64,000 bases of DNA from positions 4,526,001-4,590,000 of the forward strand of contig NZ_KK073874.1 in assembly GCF_000585375.1 (NCBI RefSeq). The letters run 5' to 3'. The notes under the pieces are model-generated. The model worked only from the letters and a program-made list of their open reading frames with translations, was not told the origin of the DNA and did no database searches. This stretch comes from Cryptosporangium arvum DSM 44712 (lineage in GTDB: Bacteria > Actinomycetota > Actinomycetes > Mycobacteriales > Cryptosporangiaceae). Below are positions 26,638-38,876 of the stretch, piece by piece (position 1 is the first letter of the stretch; every line of letters starts with the position of its first letter). The position numbers and the translations under genes are program-made.

Positions 26638-27393
26638 CTACACCACGTCGACGTGGACGCCGGCCGCGCGGAGCGTCGCCAGCTGGGCCGGGTCGGCGTC
26701 CCGGTCGGTCACCACCTGGTCGATGCTGGCCAGCGGCGTGATCTGGGCGAACCGCACCACGCCGAGTTTGGAGTGATCGGCCAGCACCACCGCCCGGGAC
26801 GCCCGCTGCAGGAACGCCCGGTCGGTCTGGGCCTCCATCTCGTCGTACGTGGTGCACCCGTGTTCGGCGGTCAGGCCGTCGACGCCGATGAACGCCATGT
26901 CCAGGTGGTAGTTCGCGAGCATCGCCTCGGCGGCCGGGCCGACCAGCTCCGCCGACGGCCGGGCGACGCCGCCGATCACCACCAGGTGCACGCCGGGGCG
27001 GCCGATCAGCTCGGCGCCGATGTTCACCGCGTTCGTGACGATCGCGATGTTGCGCCGGTCGGCGAGCGCGCGGGCCAGCTCGAGCATCGTGGTGCCGCCG
27101 GTCATCCCGATCACGGCCCCGTCGGGGATGCTCGCGGCGGCGGCGAGCCCGATCCGCCCCTTCTCGGTGTGGCGCCGCACCGCTTTGATCTGGGTGGGCA
27201 GTTCCCCGTCCCGATCGTTCGCGACGGCGCCGCCGTGGGTGCGCACGAGCAGCCCGCTGCGGCTGAGTGACTGCAGATCGCGCCGGATCGTCGCCTCGGA
27301 CACCCCCAGCGCGCCCGCGAGGTCACTCACGTCCACGCTGCGGGTGTCGTTGACCCGCTCCAGGATCGCGTTGAGCCGGGGTGTCTTCCGCAC
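26638..27393 (-). CDS. DeoR/GlpR family sugar regulator
   Basis: Repressor of 251 aa. The N-terminal DeoR helix-turn-helix (about 4-55) reads VSDLAGALGVSEATIRRDLQSLSRSGLLVRTHGGA. The C-terminal sugar-phosphate-binding DeoRC domain has GMTGGTTMLELARAL, TNAVNIGAEL, DMAFIGVDGLTAEHG and DHSKLG. The start GTG 27393 is supported by a TACAGT box (27405-27400) with 6 nt between, indicating a leaderless mRNA; ATG 27429 would add 12 residues. It is divergent from the ABC-sugar operon, its likely target, and probably responds to a sugar phosphate made by that pathway. Confidence 0.93.
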   Translation of the reverse strand: MRKTPRLNAILERVNDTRSVDVSDLAGALGVSEATIRRDLQSLSRSGLLVRTHGGAVANDRDGELPTQIKAVRRHTEKGRIGLAAAASIPDGAVIGMTGGTTMLELARALADRRNIAIVTNAVNIGAELIGRPGVHLVVIGGVARPSAELVGPAAEAMLANYHLDMAFIGVDGLTAEHGCTTYDEMEAQTDRAFLQRASRAVVLADHSKLGVVRFAQITPLASIDQVVTDRDADPAQLATLRAAGVHVDVV

Positions 27394-27433
27394 GTCGACA
27401 CTGTAAAACGAATGACCGTCTCTGCGCATTCGT

Positions 27434-27447
27434 GCAACCAAAGTTGC
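27434..27447. promoter_or_regulatory. Inverted repeat GCAAC-N4-GTTGC, candidate DeoR site
   Basis: Perfect 5-bp arms lie between the divergent DeoR and binding-protein genes, with TGCGCA flanking on each side (27423-27428, 27445-27450) and again at 27539-27544. Possible repressor site. Confidence 0.35.
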
Positions 27448-27474
27448 GCACTTCTGTCCGGACGCGCGTGGTCG

Positions 27475-27533
27475 TTGACCCGAACCTGCATGCGGGCGTA
27501 CGTTCTGGCTCCATCGCGCAGGTTCGCGCAGGT
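27475..27533 (+). promoter_or_regulatory. Promoter of the sugar operon with a downstream tandem 10-bp repeat
   Basis: TTGACC (27475-27480), an 18-nt spacer and TACGTT (27499-27504) form a good sigma-70-type promoter. Directly after the predicted transcription start lie two head-to-tail copies of TCGCGCAGGT (27514-27523 and 27524-27533), one helical turn apart, a plausible roadblock operator. Confidence 0.5.
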
Positions 27534-27579
27534 CGTAATGCGCACACGTGCAAACCCGAAGAACACCGCAGGAGGCATC

Positions 27580-28917
27580 ATGCGTAGGTCGTTCCCCCGT
27601 CGCGCCGGTCGGTGGCGGGCGCCGACGCTGGCCGCGGTGCTGAGTCTGTCGGTCCTGGCGACGGCGGCCTGTGGTGGCGGCGGCAACGCCCCCTCCGACA
27701 AGGACACCGACGTCACGATCACGGTCGCGCTGGCCGCCGACCCGCCGCCGAAGGCCGCGCTCGACGAGTTCAAGCAGGAGACCGGCATCACGGTCAACTG
27801 GGTGAACATCGACTGGGACAGCCTGCAGACCAAGATCTCCGCCGCGGCGACGGCCAAGACCTACTTCGCCGACGCGACGAACGTCGACTGGTCGCGCGTC
27901 GGTGAGCTGGGCAAGCTCGGCTGGTACTACCCGATGGACGACTACGTCGACGTGAACGCGATGAAGGCGGACGTGCCGCAGCTGGCGTCGTTCACCTACG
28001 ACGGCAAGGTCGTCGGCGTCCCCTACGACGCGTCGTTCATGGTGACGACCGTCAACACCGAGCTGTTCAAGAAGGCCGGCGCCGACCCCGCGCCGAAGAC
28101 GATGGACGAGTACACCGCGGCGCTGCGCAAGATCAAGTCGTCCGGCACCGTGAAGTACCCGCTGAACATCCCGTTCGCGGCGGCCGAGGGCCTCTCCACC
28201 TACTGGTACGAGACCACGAACGCGTTCGGCGGCACGATCCTCGACGGCAAGGGCAAGCCGCAGTTCTCCGACCCGGGCTCGCCCGGCTACAAGGCCGCCC
28301 AGTGGATGGTCGACGCGCTCAAGAGCGGCCTGGTCCCGCCGGGCAACATCAACGTCACCGACAGCCAGGGCGAGCAGACGCTGATGGCCCGAGGCTCGGT
28401 GGCCAGCATCTTCTCCGACTACTCGGGCCTGGTCGGCACGCTCTACAACGTGCCGGACTCCTCGTCGGTCGTGAACAAGGTCGCCTACCTCCCGACGCCC
28501 GGCGTGACCGGCCCGGCCGCGAACCTGAGCAACCCCGACGGCGTCGGCATCATGAAGACGGCCAAGTACCCGAAGGCCGCGGCCAAGTTCATCGACTGGT
28601 TCACCCAGTCCGACCGGCAGGCGGAGTTCGCCGGTCTGAACGGCCCGGAGAAGGCGTGGGCGTCCTACGCGCTGCCGTCGCACCTCTCGGCGGTGGAGAA
28701 GCTCGCCAGCGACGGCAAGCTGATCGGCGGCACCGAGCTGGCCGCGCTGCTCAAGACCTCCAAGCCGGTCTTCCCCGAGGGCGCTCCGGCCTGGTACTCG
28801 AAGTTCTCCAACGCCGTCTACACCCACCTGCACGCCGCGGCCGCCGGTTCGGAGAGCGTCGAGCAGGCGGTGAAGGCGATGAGCGACACCGCCAACGACC
28901 TCTCCAACGGTTCCTGA
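27580..28917 (+). CDS. ABC transporter sugar-binding lipoprotein
   Basis: Extracellular solute-binding protein of family 1, 445 aa. The signal peptide (RRSFPRRAGRW, then a hydrophobic core LAAVLSLSVLATAACGG) ends in a lipobox at the Cys, so it is anchored to the outer face of the membrane. The mature part has the family 1 pattern TVALAADPPPKAALDEFKQETGI, VPYDASFMVTTVNTELFKKAG and MARGSVASIFSDYSG. Start: ATG 27580 behind AGGAGG. First gene of a five-gene operon with permeases, GH4 and SIS proteins. The sugar is probably a galactoside or amino sugar by context. No ATPase gene is present; a shared MsiK-type ATPase elsewhere is likely. Confidence 0.94.
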   Translation: MRRSFPRRAGRWRAPTLAAVLSLSVLATAACGGGGNAPSDKDTDVTITVALAADPPPKAALDEFKQETGITVNWVNIDWDSLQTKISAAATAKTYFADATNVDWSRVGELGKLGWYYPMDDYVDVNAMKADVPQLASFTYDGKVVGVPYDASFMVTTVNTELFKKAGADPAPKTMDEYTAALRKIKSSGTVKYPLNIPFAAAEGLSTYWYETTNAFGGTILDGKGKPQFSDPGSPGYKAAQWMVDALKSGLVPPGNINVTDSQGEQTLMARGSVASIFSDYSGLVGTLYNVPDSSSVVNKVAYLPTPGVTGPAANLSNPDGVGIMKTAKYPKAAAKFIDWFTQSDRQAEFAGLNGPEKAWASYALPSHLSAVEKLASDGKLIGGTELAALLKTSKPVFPEGAPAWYSKFSNAVYTHLHAAAAGSESVEQAVKAMSDTANDLSNGS

Positions 28918-29843
28918 TGACGATGACTCAAGCCCCGGAGGCGGCGAAAGCCGCCCCCGGGGGCCGTCCCCGACCGAAACGCCGGTTCGACGTCCTGCCC
29001 TACCTGCTGGTCTCGCCGGTCACGCTGTTCATCATCGCGCTCGCGCTGGTGCCGGCGGCGTTCACGATCATCCAGGCGTTCTTCCGGGTCGACGCGCTCG
29101 ATCCGCCGACCCGCTTCGACGGGTTCGGCAACTTCACCCGGCTGTTCAAGAACGACGCGATCGTCGGCAGCATCGGCAACACCGGCCTCTACGTCGTCAT
29201 CGGCGTGACGCTCTCGACGCTGCTCGGCATCGGGATGGCGGTGCTGCTGCAGCGGGCGTTCCGGGGTCGCAGCATCGTGATCGCGGTGCTGATCCTGCCG
29301 TGGGCGCTCCCGGGCGTCGTCGAGGGCATCCTCTGGACCGGCATCTTCGACCCCAACTCGGGCCTGATCGCCAGCGTGATGCGGACGTTCGGCGCGGACG
29401 AGGGCGCGGTCCTGCTCGGGCAGAACAAGTTCCTGACGATCGTGCTGATCGAGCTCGTGCAGGTCTGGCAGATCACGCCGCTCTCGGCGCTGCTGATCCT
29501 CGCGTCGCTCCAGCTGATCCCGGACGAGCTCTACGAGGCCGCGGTCATCGACGGGGCCTCGACCTGGCGGTCGTTCTGGCACCTGACGCTGCCGATGGCC
29601 CGGCCGGGCATCGCGGTGTCGATGGTGCAGGCCGTCATCGCCACGCTCAACGTCTTCGACCAGCCGTTCGTGCTGAACGGAGCGGCGACGACCGGCGCCT
29701 CGGTGACCATGCAGACCTACTACGTCAGTTTCCAGAACCTGGACTTCGGCCAGGGGTACGCGCTCTCGCTGCTGATCACGATCACCACGCTGGTGATCTC
29801 GCTGGGTGTCGTGCGGGCGGTCTACCGGAGGGTCGAGCTGTGA
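28917..29843 (+). CDS. ABC sugar permease (MalF/UgpA type)
   Basis: Inner-membrane permease of 308 aa with several hydrophobic helices. It starts near PYLLVSPVTLFIIALALVPA and carries the EAA loop ELYEAAVIDGASTWRSFWHLTLPMARPG that contacts the ATPase. It overlaps the binding-protein stop by one nucleotide (TGATG) and the next permease by 4 nt. It pairs with the gene at 29840 to form the membrane channel. Confidence 0.94.
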   Translation: MTMTQAPEAAKAAPGGRPRPKRRFDVLPYLLVSPVTLFIIALALVPAAFTIIQAFFRVDALDPPTRFDGFGNFTRLFKNDAIVGSIGNTGLYVVIGVTLSTLLGIGMAVLLQRAFRGRSIVIAVLILPWALPGVVEGILWTGIFDPNSGLIASVMRTFGADEGAVLLGQNKFLTIVLIELVQVWQITPLSALLILASLQLIPDELYEAAVIDGASTWRSFWHLTLPMARPGIAVSMVQAVIATLNVFDQPFVLNGAATTGASVTMQTYYVSFQNLDFGQGYALSLLITITTLVISLGVVRAVYRRVEL

Positions 29844-30652
29844 TGAGGCGCATCGGGATCTTCCTGGTCGTCGTGTGGTCGGTGCTGCCGATCTACTGGG
29901 CGTTCAAGACCAGCATCCAGACCGAGGGCGACGCGCGGGACGGGCAGTACCTCCCGCTGCACCCGACGCTGGACAACTACACGTCGCTGCTCTCGGGCGA
30001 CAGCGACACCGCGAACGGCATCCGCTCGTCGTTGCTCAACATCGTCATCGAGTGCGGCGCGGCGACGATCGTCACGGTCGTGCTGGCGGCGCTGGCCGCG
30101 TACGCGTTCGCCCGGATGACGTTCCGCGGGCACACGATCCTGTTCTACGGCGTGCTGCTGACGATGGCGTTCCCCGCATACACCACGCTGATCCCGCTCT
30201 ACCGGATCATGTCCGAGGCGTACCTGGTGAACACCTACACCGGCGTCGTGCTGGTCTACGTCTCGGGCTTCCTGCCGCTGGCCACCTGGGTGCTGCACAA
30301 CTACTTCTCCGGGTTGCCGTCCTCGATCGAGGAGGCCGGGCTCATCGACGGCGCGAACCGGCTGCAGGTGTTCTGGCACCTGGTGCTGCCGCTGGCCCGG
30401 CCCGGCATCATCTCGACCGCGCTGATCACGTTCCTGTTCGCCTGGGCGCAGTTCCTGTTCCCGCTGGTGCTGACCACCGACACGTCCACCCAGCCGCTGA
30501 CCGTCGTCATCGCGTCGCTGCAGGGCCGGCACGTCGTCCCGACCACGCTGCTCAGCGCGGCCGGCATGATCGCGATCGCGGTCCCGGCGGTCGTCGCCCT
30601 GGTGTTCAACCGGTACATCGTCAACGGCCTGCTGGCCGGCAGCACGAAGTGA
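29840..30652 (+). CDS. ABC sugar permease (MalG/UgpE type)
   Basis: Second permease of the importer, 270 aa. It has the usual start of MalG-type proteins (RRIGIFLVVVWSVLPIYWAFKTSIQ), several helices, and the EAA loop SIEEAGLIDGANRLQVFWHLVLPLARPG. GTG 29840 sits 7 nt after GGAGGG and overlaps the upstream stop; ATG 29843 is nearly as good. It overlaps the GH4 start by 4 nt. Confidence 0.93.
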   Translation: MMRRIGIFLVVVWSVLPIYWAFKTSIQTEGDARDGQYLPLHPTLDNYTSLLSGDSDTANGIRSSLLNIVIECGAATIVTVVLAALAAYAFARMTFRGHTILFYGVLLTMAFPAYTTLIPLYRIMSEAYLVNTYTGVVLVYVSGFLPLATWVLHNYFSGLPSSIEEAGLIDGANRLQVFWHLVLPLARPGIISTALITFLFAWAQFLFPLVLTTDTSTQPLTVVIASLQGRHVVPTTLLSAAGMIAIAVPAVVALVFNRYIVNGLLAGSTK

Positions 30653-31902
30653 GCATCGTCCTGATCGGTGCGGGCAGCACCGTGTTCACTCCCGGACTGC
30701 TGACCGACCTGGCGGCGGATCCGGCGTTCGCCGGGTGGACCGTGCACCTCGTCGACCTGGACGCGGGAGCCGCGGAGACGATGGCGCGTCTCGGGGCCCG
30801 GATCGCCGCGGCGGCCGGCGCGGACCTGCGGTTCGAGGCGCACACCGACCGGCGGGCGGCGCTGCCCGGGGCCCGGTTCGTGGTCAGCACGATCGCGGTC
30901 GGCGGCGCCGAGGGCTGGCACGCGGACCTGGCGGTCCCGGAGAAGCACGGGGTCGCGCAGACGGTCGGCGACTCGGTCGGGCCCGGGGGAGTGCTGCGCG
31001 CACTGCGTCACGTGCCCGAGTTGGTCGCGATCGCCCGCGACGTGGCCGACCTGGCGCCCGGCGCGACGATCGTCAACTACAGCAACCCGCTGACGGCGAA
31101 CGTGCGCGGCATCCACCGCGCGACCGGGGTACCGGTGATCGGGCTCTGCCACGGCACCAGGCACGTGCTCGCCGCCCTGGCCGCCCGGCTCCGGGTGCCG
31201 GCCGGCGAGGTGCACGCGGTGTTCGCCGGGCTCAACCACCTGTGCTGGCTGCTGGACCTGCGCCACGGTTCCACCGATCTCTACCCGCGCCTGCGCGAAC
31301 TCGAGCTGGAGCCGTTCTCGGCCGACCTGATGCGGCTCTTCGGGCTCTACCCGGCGCCGGGGGACCGGCACGTCGCCGAGTTCTTCCCCTGGTACCTGCG
31401 CGGGAACGAGTCCCCGCCGGGGCGGGCGGAGACCCTCCGCTACATCGGCGAGAAGACGTCGCTCTGGGAGCGGCTGCACGACCAGGCCGAGGGACGTGCG
31501 CCACTCGACCCCACCCGTGACCAGGAGGCGGAGCGGCTCGTGGCGATCCTGGCGTCGATCATCACCGGGCGGGAGAGCGTCGAACTCGCCGTGAACCTGC
31601 CGAACGAAGGGAAGATTCCGAACGTGCCGTCGAACGCTGTCGTCGAGGTACCGGCCGTCGTGAGCGCGGCCGGGGTGAACGGAGTGGCGGTCGGGGCGCT
31701 CCCGCCGGCGATCGCGGCGGTGCTCACCGCGAGAGCGCAGCAGCAGGAGCTCACGGTGTCGGCCGCGCTGGCCGGCGACCGGGCGCTCGCGATCCAGGCG
31801 CTGGCCCTGGATCCGCTGGTGCCGGATCCGGCGACCGCCACCGCGATCCTCGACGACGCCGTCGTCGCCCACGCCCCGCGGCTCGACGGGTTCGCGGCAT
31901 GA
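30649..31902 (+). CDS. Glycoside hydrolase family 4 (alpha-galactosidase/6-phospho-glycosidase)
   Basis: NAD- and Mn-dependent GH4 glycosidase of 417 aa. The N-terminal NAD-binding fold reads VSIVLIGAGSTVFTPGLLTDL. Metal and catalytic region: NYSNPLTANVRGIHRATG, GLCHGTRH with the Cys/His metal ligands, and AGLNHLCWLLDLR. The C-terminal part has NLPNEGKIPNVPSNAVVEVP, typical of the family. These enzymes open alpha- or beta-linked sugars by a redox mechanism. Since uptake is by an ABC system rather than PTS, an unphosphorylated substrate such as an alpha-galactoside is more likely. GTG start overlaps the permease. Confidence 0.93.
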   Translation: MSIVLIGAGSTVFTPGLLTDLAADPAFAGWTVHLVDLDAGAAETMARLGARIAAAAGADLRFEAHTDRRAALPGARFVVSTIAVGGAEGWHADLAVPEKHGVAQTVGDSVGPGGVLRALRHVPELVAIARDVADLAPGATIVNYSNPLTANVRGIHRATGVPVIGLCHGTRHVLAALAARLRVPAGEVHAVFAGLNHLCWLLDLRHGSTDLYPRLRELELEPFSADLMRLFGLYPAPGDRHVAEFFPWYLRGNESPPGRAETLRYIGEKTSLWERLHDQAEGRAPLDPTRDQEAERLVAILASIITGRESVELAVNLPNEGKIPNVPSNAVVEVPAVVSAAGVNGVAVGALPPAIAAVLTARAQQQELTVSAALAGDRALAIQALALDPLVPDPATATAILDDAVVAHAPRLDGFAA

Positions 31903-32996
31903 CCGGCGCGGACGCGACGACGCGGGAGATCTGGCAGCAGCCGGCGCTCTGGCGCGAGGTCGACACCGACCCGGCCGCCGGGTTCCTGCGGCCGCTGCTG
32001 GCCGACCCGGACCTGCGGATCGTCCTGACCGGCGCCGGCACCTCGGCGTTCGCCGGCGGCCTGCTCGCCCCGGCGCTGTCCAGGCACCGGCGTCGCCGGG
32101 TCGACGCGGTGGCCACCACGGACATCGTGTCGAACCCGGCGGACTACTTCGCCGAGGACCGGCCGACGCTCCTGGTGTCGTTCGCCCGGTCCGGCGACAG
32201 CCCGGAGAGCGCCGCCGCCACCGCGCTGGCCGATCACTGCCTGACCGACGTCCACCACCTGATCATCACGTGCAACCCGGACGGCAGGCTCGCCCGCGAG
32301 CACGGGGTGCGCGAACGGTCGCACGTGCTGCTGATGCCGGCCGCGTCGAACGACCGCAGCTTCGCGATGACGTCCAGCTACACCTGCATGGTGCTGGCCG
32401 CCTGGTCGGCGCTGGGCGGTGGCACCGACGTCGACGCGCTGGCCGACGCGGCCGAGCAGATGCTCAAGGACCACGACGCCGACACCCGCGAGCTCGCCTC
32501 CCGCGGGTACCAGCGGATCGTCTACCTGGGAAGCGGGCCGCTGCAGAGCCTGGCGCGCGAGTCGGCGCTCAAGGTGCTGGAGCTGACCGCCGGCGACATC
32601 GTGGCCTACGCCGACAGCGCGCTGGGGTTCCGGCACGGGCCGAAGTCCGTGCTCGACGCGAAGACGCTCGCCGTGGTGTACGTGTCCGACGACCCGTACA
32701 CCCGGCGCTACGACGAGGACATCGCGCTCGAACTGCGGTCCGCGCTGGGCCCGGACCACGTGCGGGTGGTGGCCGGGCGTCCCAGCGAGCGCCTCGGTAC
32801 CGCCGGGGTCTGGTACGTCGACGGGCTGGCCGGCGCGCCCGACGTCGTCCTCTCGCTGCCGTTCGTGGTGGTGGCCCAGCAGCTCGCGCTGCGGTTCTCA
32901 CTCGCGCTGGGACATACGCCGGACAATCCGTTCCCGTCCGGTGAGGTCAACCGCGTGGTCCAGGGCGTGACGATCTACGACCGACCCGAGCAGTAG
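31899..32996 (+). CDS. SIS-domain sugar isomerase/deaminase (AgaS-like)
   Basis: Protein of 365 aa with two SIS domains (about 35-185 and 205-345). Sequence marks: VLTGAGTSAFAGG, LLVSFARSGDSPES, NDRSFAMTSSYTCM, and the second module VYLGSGPLQSLARESALKVLELTAG with FRHGPKS. This is the AgaS pattern, linked in other bacteria to galactosamine-6-phosphate or tagatose-6-phosphate metabolism. It closes the operon (ATGA overlap with GH4). No kinase or PTS gene for making the phosphorylated substrate is seen in the window. Confidence 0.9.
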   Translation: MTGADATTREIWQQPALWREVDTDPAAGFLRPLLADPDLRIVLTGAGTSAFAGGLLAPALSRHRRRRVDAVATTDIVSNPADYFAEDRPTLLVSFARSGDSPESAAATALADHCLTDVHHLIITCNPDGRLAREHGVRERSHVLLMPAASNDRSFAMTSSYTCMVLAAWSALGGGTDVDALADAAEQMLKDHDADTRELASRGYQRIVYLGSGPLQSLARESALKVLELTAGDIVAYADSALGFRHGPKSVLDAKTLAVVYVSDDPYTRRYDEDIALELRSALGPDHVRVVAGRPSERLGTAGVWYVDGLAGAPDVVLSLPFVVVAQQLALRFSLALGHTPDNPFPSGEVNRVVQGVTIYDRPEQ

Positions 32997-33006
32997 CACC
33001 GCCCCG

Positions 33007-33066
33007 GCCGCCGCCGTGACGCCAGCCGCTCCCCGAACCCCGGGCGGCGGCCGGCACGGCGGCGGC
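33007..33066. terminator. Large GC hairpin after the sugar operon
   Basis: GCCGCCGCCGTG (33007-33018) pairs perfectly with CACGGCGGCGGC (33055-33066) around a 36-nt loop that can form a further small hairpin. It lies in the 103-nt gap between the SIS gene and the hydrolase, so it is a possible terminator, though simple-sequence GC repeats could give this by chance. Confidence 0.4.
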
Positions 33067-33099
33067 ACCGGGCGCGCGGGCACGGTAACCTGCGCTGCC

Positions 33100-36727
<3,628 letters not shown>

Positions 36728-36728
36728 C

Positions 36729-38024
36729 TCACCCGCCGTTCCCCGCCGCCCCGTGGTGCCCACCGGACACCACGGGACCGGTGGGCCAACTCCCCGCACC
36801 GGGCCCACCGGCGGGCCGACCCGCCCCGAGAGGACCGGTGGCCGGGTTCGCGGCGGCCGGTCCACCCGGCCCGGACCAAGGTCCACCCGGCCCGGACCAC
36901 GGTCCGGGTGGGCCGGACCACGGTCCGCCGGGGTCGGGCAGCGGGCCACCCGGCCCGGGCCGCGGCGTCCGTGGGGCGCGGGAGGCGACCCAGGCCGAGA
37001 CCGACGGCATCGCCAGCAGCACCAGGGCCACCAGGTGCAGCAGTGCGGCGGCGAGGCCGACGAAGAACGCCGCGCGCCCCGCACCCACCCCCGGATCACC
37101 GTTGTCGCTCTCGCCCGCGATCGACCACACCACCGCGAAGTAGCCGACCGCGGGCACGCTGCCCCCGAGCGTCATCCACGCCAGCGTGAACGTGACCCCA
37201 CGCACCCAGGCCACCCGCCCGGAGCGCACCACCAGCGCACCGGCGACCAGCGTCAGCTCTGCGGCCACCAGCAGCGCGGCCACAGCCGACCCGGCCACGA
37301 AGTGCGCCGCGGCGTCGTCGCCGTAGGAGTACGCGTCGGTGGCCGGCGCCGCGTCGGCCTGCGCCCGGCCGAAGAGATCCAGCCCGATCGTCACCCCGTA
37401 CAGCAGCACCGCGAACCCGCCCAGCCCGGCGACGACCAGCAGCGTGGTCCGTCCGCGCCCGGGCAGCACCGTCCGCCGCCGCTCGATCAGGAAGTCGCGC
37501 GCACCCGGCAGCGCCCACGCCACCGCGGCGACCAGCACCGCGACCACGCCCACCGCCGCAGCGCCGGTGCCGGCGGCCGTGCCGATCCGCACCGCCGTCG
37601 AGTTCTCGTCATCGACGACAGCGCTCATGTTCCCGGCGACGCCGATGAAGTAGGCCGGAAGGACCAGCGGCACGAAGGCCCAGGCGACCGCCCGGCCGCC
37701 GGACCGTCCACCGGAACCGGCGAGCGACCCGATCGGCGCGGCCACCGTCACCAGCAGCAGGATCAGGGTGGTCGCGGCCATCGCGACGAACGTGCTGGTG
37801 CCGTAGTCGTTGTACGCGCGGCCGTCGTCGTTCTGGCTGATCGCGTCGGCGGCGCAGAACGTGGCGAAACCGACCGCGGTCACCACCGCGCCGACCAGCC
37901 CGATGACCCCCGCCACCCGGGCGACCCGCACCGACGCGGCCCGGCCCGCGCGGGGTGGGGCGGGCGGTGGGGAGCCGTAGGGCAGCGGACCGGCCGCGTA
38001 CGAGGGCGGCGGAGGTAACGACAT
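36729..38024 (-). CDS. Membrane protein with Pro/Gly-rich ends
   Basis: Unrecognised protein of 431 aa. A Pro-rich N-terminus (MSLPPPPSYAAGPLPYGSPPPAPP) is followed by several hydrophobic segments between about 30 and 345 (for example VIGLVGAVVTAVGFATF and VAMAATTLILLLVTVAA). The last ~85 residues are a low-complexity tail with repeated GGPWSGP units. It resembles other actinobacterial DUF-type membrane proteins but no function can be assigned. It faces the beta-galactosidase stop with one base between and lies 9 nt downstream of the phosphatase gene, so the two form an operon. The tail is encoded by imperfect DNA repeats (about 36840-36975). Confidence 0.7.
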   Translation of the reverse strand: MSLPPPPSYAAGPLPYGSPPPAPPRAGRAASVRVARVAGVIGLVGAVVTAVGFATFCAADAISQNDDGRAYNDYGTSTFVAMAATTLILLLVTVAAPIGSLAGSGGRSGGRAVAWAFVPLVLPAYFIGVAGNMSAVVDDENSTAVRIGTAAGTGAAAVGVVAVLVAAVAWALPGARDFLIERRRTVLPGRGRTTLLVVAGLGGFAVLLYGVTIGLDLFGRAQADAAPATDAYSYGDDAAAHFVAGSAVAALLVAAELTLVAGALVVRSGRVAWVRGVTFTLAWMTLGGSVPAVGYFAVVWSIAGESDNGDPGVGAGRAAFFVGLAAALLHLVALVLLAMPSVSAWVASRAPRTPRPGPGGPLPDPGGPWSGPPGPWSGPGGPWSGPGGPAAANPATGPLGAGRPAGGPGAGSWPTGPVVSGGHHGAAGNGG

Positions 38025-38033
38025 GCCCCCGTC

Positions 38034-38843
38034 CTACCGCATCGTCCCGGTGCCCCGGACGAGCAGGTCCAGTGCGGCGGCGTGCAGGCCGGCGTCGCGG
38101 GCGAACACCGACGTCCCCCGGCCGGGCCGGGTCCGGCCGTCCAACCCGCCGTAGCACCCACCGGCCTCGGTGACGATCAGCGAGGTCGCCGCGAAGTCCC
38201 AGACGTGCCCGCGCGTCTGCACCGCGAGGTCGAACTCGCCGCCGGCGACTAGCAGCGCGGCGTGCACCCCCCACGCGGTCTTCGTCGCCACCGCGGTCAG
38301 CGGCGCGAGCATCTCCCGCTCGGCCGGGAACAGCCCGTCGTCGGTCGGGATCACGCCGAGCACGCTCCCGGCGAGCCCGTCCGGCCGCGACCGGCCGACC
38401 TGCAGCCGCTGCCCCGGCCCCACCGAGTCCCCGGTGTAGCGCGCGGCGAACGCGCCCTCACCGCGCGAGGCCCACCAGATCCGGCCCTGGGCGGGCACCA
38501 CGACGACCCCGGCGACGATCTCGCCGTCCTCCTCCAGGGCGACGAGCACCAGCCAGCGGTCGTCCCCGGCGACGAACAGCGCGGTGCCGTCGATCGGATC
38601 GACGATCCACCGCCGGGCGCCGGTGCCGGTCGGCCCGCTCTCCTCGCCGAGCACCGCGTCGCCCGGCCGCGCGTCGGCCAGGACCGCGCGGACCGCGGCC
38701 TCGACCGCGCGGTCGGCCGCCGTGACGACGCTGCCGTCGGACTTGTACTCGCGGGGCAGTTCGGCGAGGTCGGCGAAGTACCGGAGGCCGACGGCCGCAC
38801 CGGCCAGCGCGGCGTGACGAGCGAGCTGGAGATCCGTGTTCAT
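38034..38843 (-). CDS. Inositol monophosphatase family phosphatase
   Basis: Metal-dependent sugar-phosphate phosphatase of 269 aa. Motif 1 is WIVDPIDGTALFV (DPxDGT), with GEESG upstream as the first metal site, and the second Asp site is HVWDFAATSLIVTEAGG. In actinobacteria such proteins serve as histidinol-phosphatase (HisN), inositol-1-phosphatase or CysQ; these cannot be separated here, though the single-gene context and DLQLARHAALAGA start fit HisN-like proteins. ATG 38843. It is divergent from the potassium transporter with only 33 nt between starts. Confidence 0.9.
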   Translation of the reverse strand: MNTDLQLARHAALAGAAVGLRYFADLAELPREYKSDGSVVTAADRAVEAAVRAVLADARPGDAVLGEESGPTGTGARRWIVDPIDGTALFVAGDDRWLVLVALEEDGEIVAGVVVVPAQGRIWWASRGEGAFAARYTGDSVGPGQRLQVGRSRPDGLAGSVLGVIPTDDGLFPAEREMLAPLTAVATKTAWGVHAALLVAGGEFDLAVQTRGHVWDFAATSLIVTEAGGCYGGLDGRTRPGRGTSVFARDAGLHAAALDLLVRGTGTMR

Positions 38844-38876
38844 CCGCCCATCCTGCGTCGTGATACAACCGGGCGG

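Noticed and set aside
38844-38876. Promoter boxes in the 33-nt gap between the phosphatase and TrkH starts
   Set aside because: GATACA-like sequences are present but none fits TANNNT with proper spacing on either strand.
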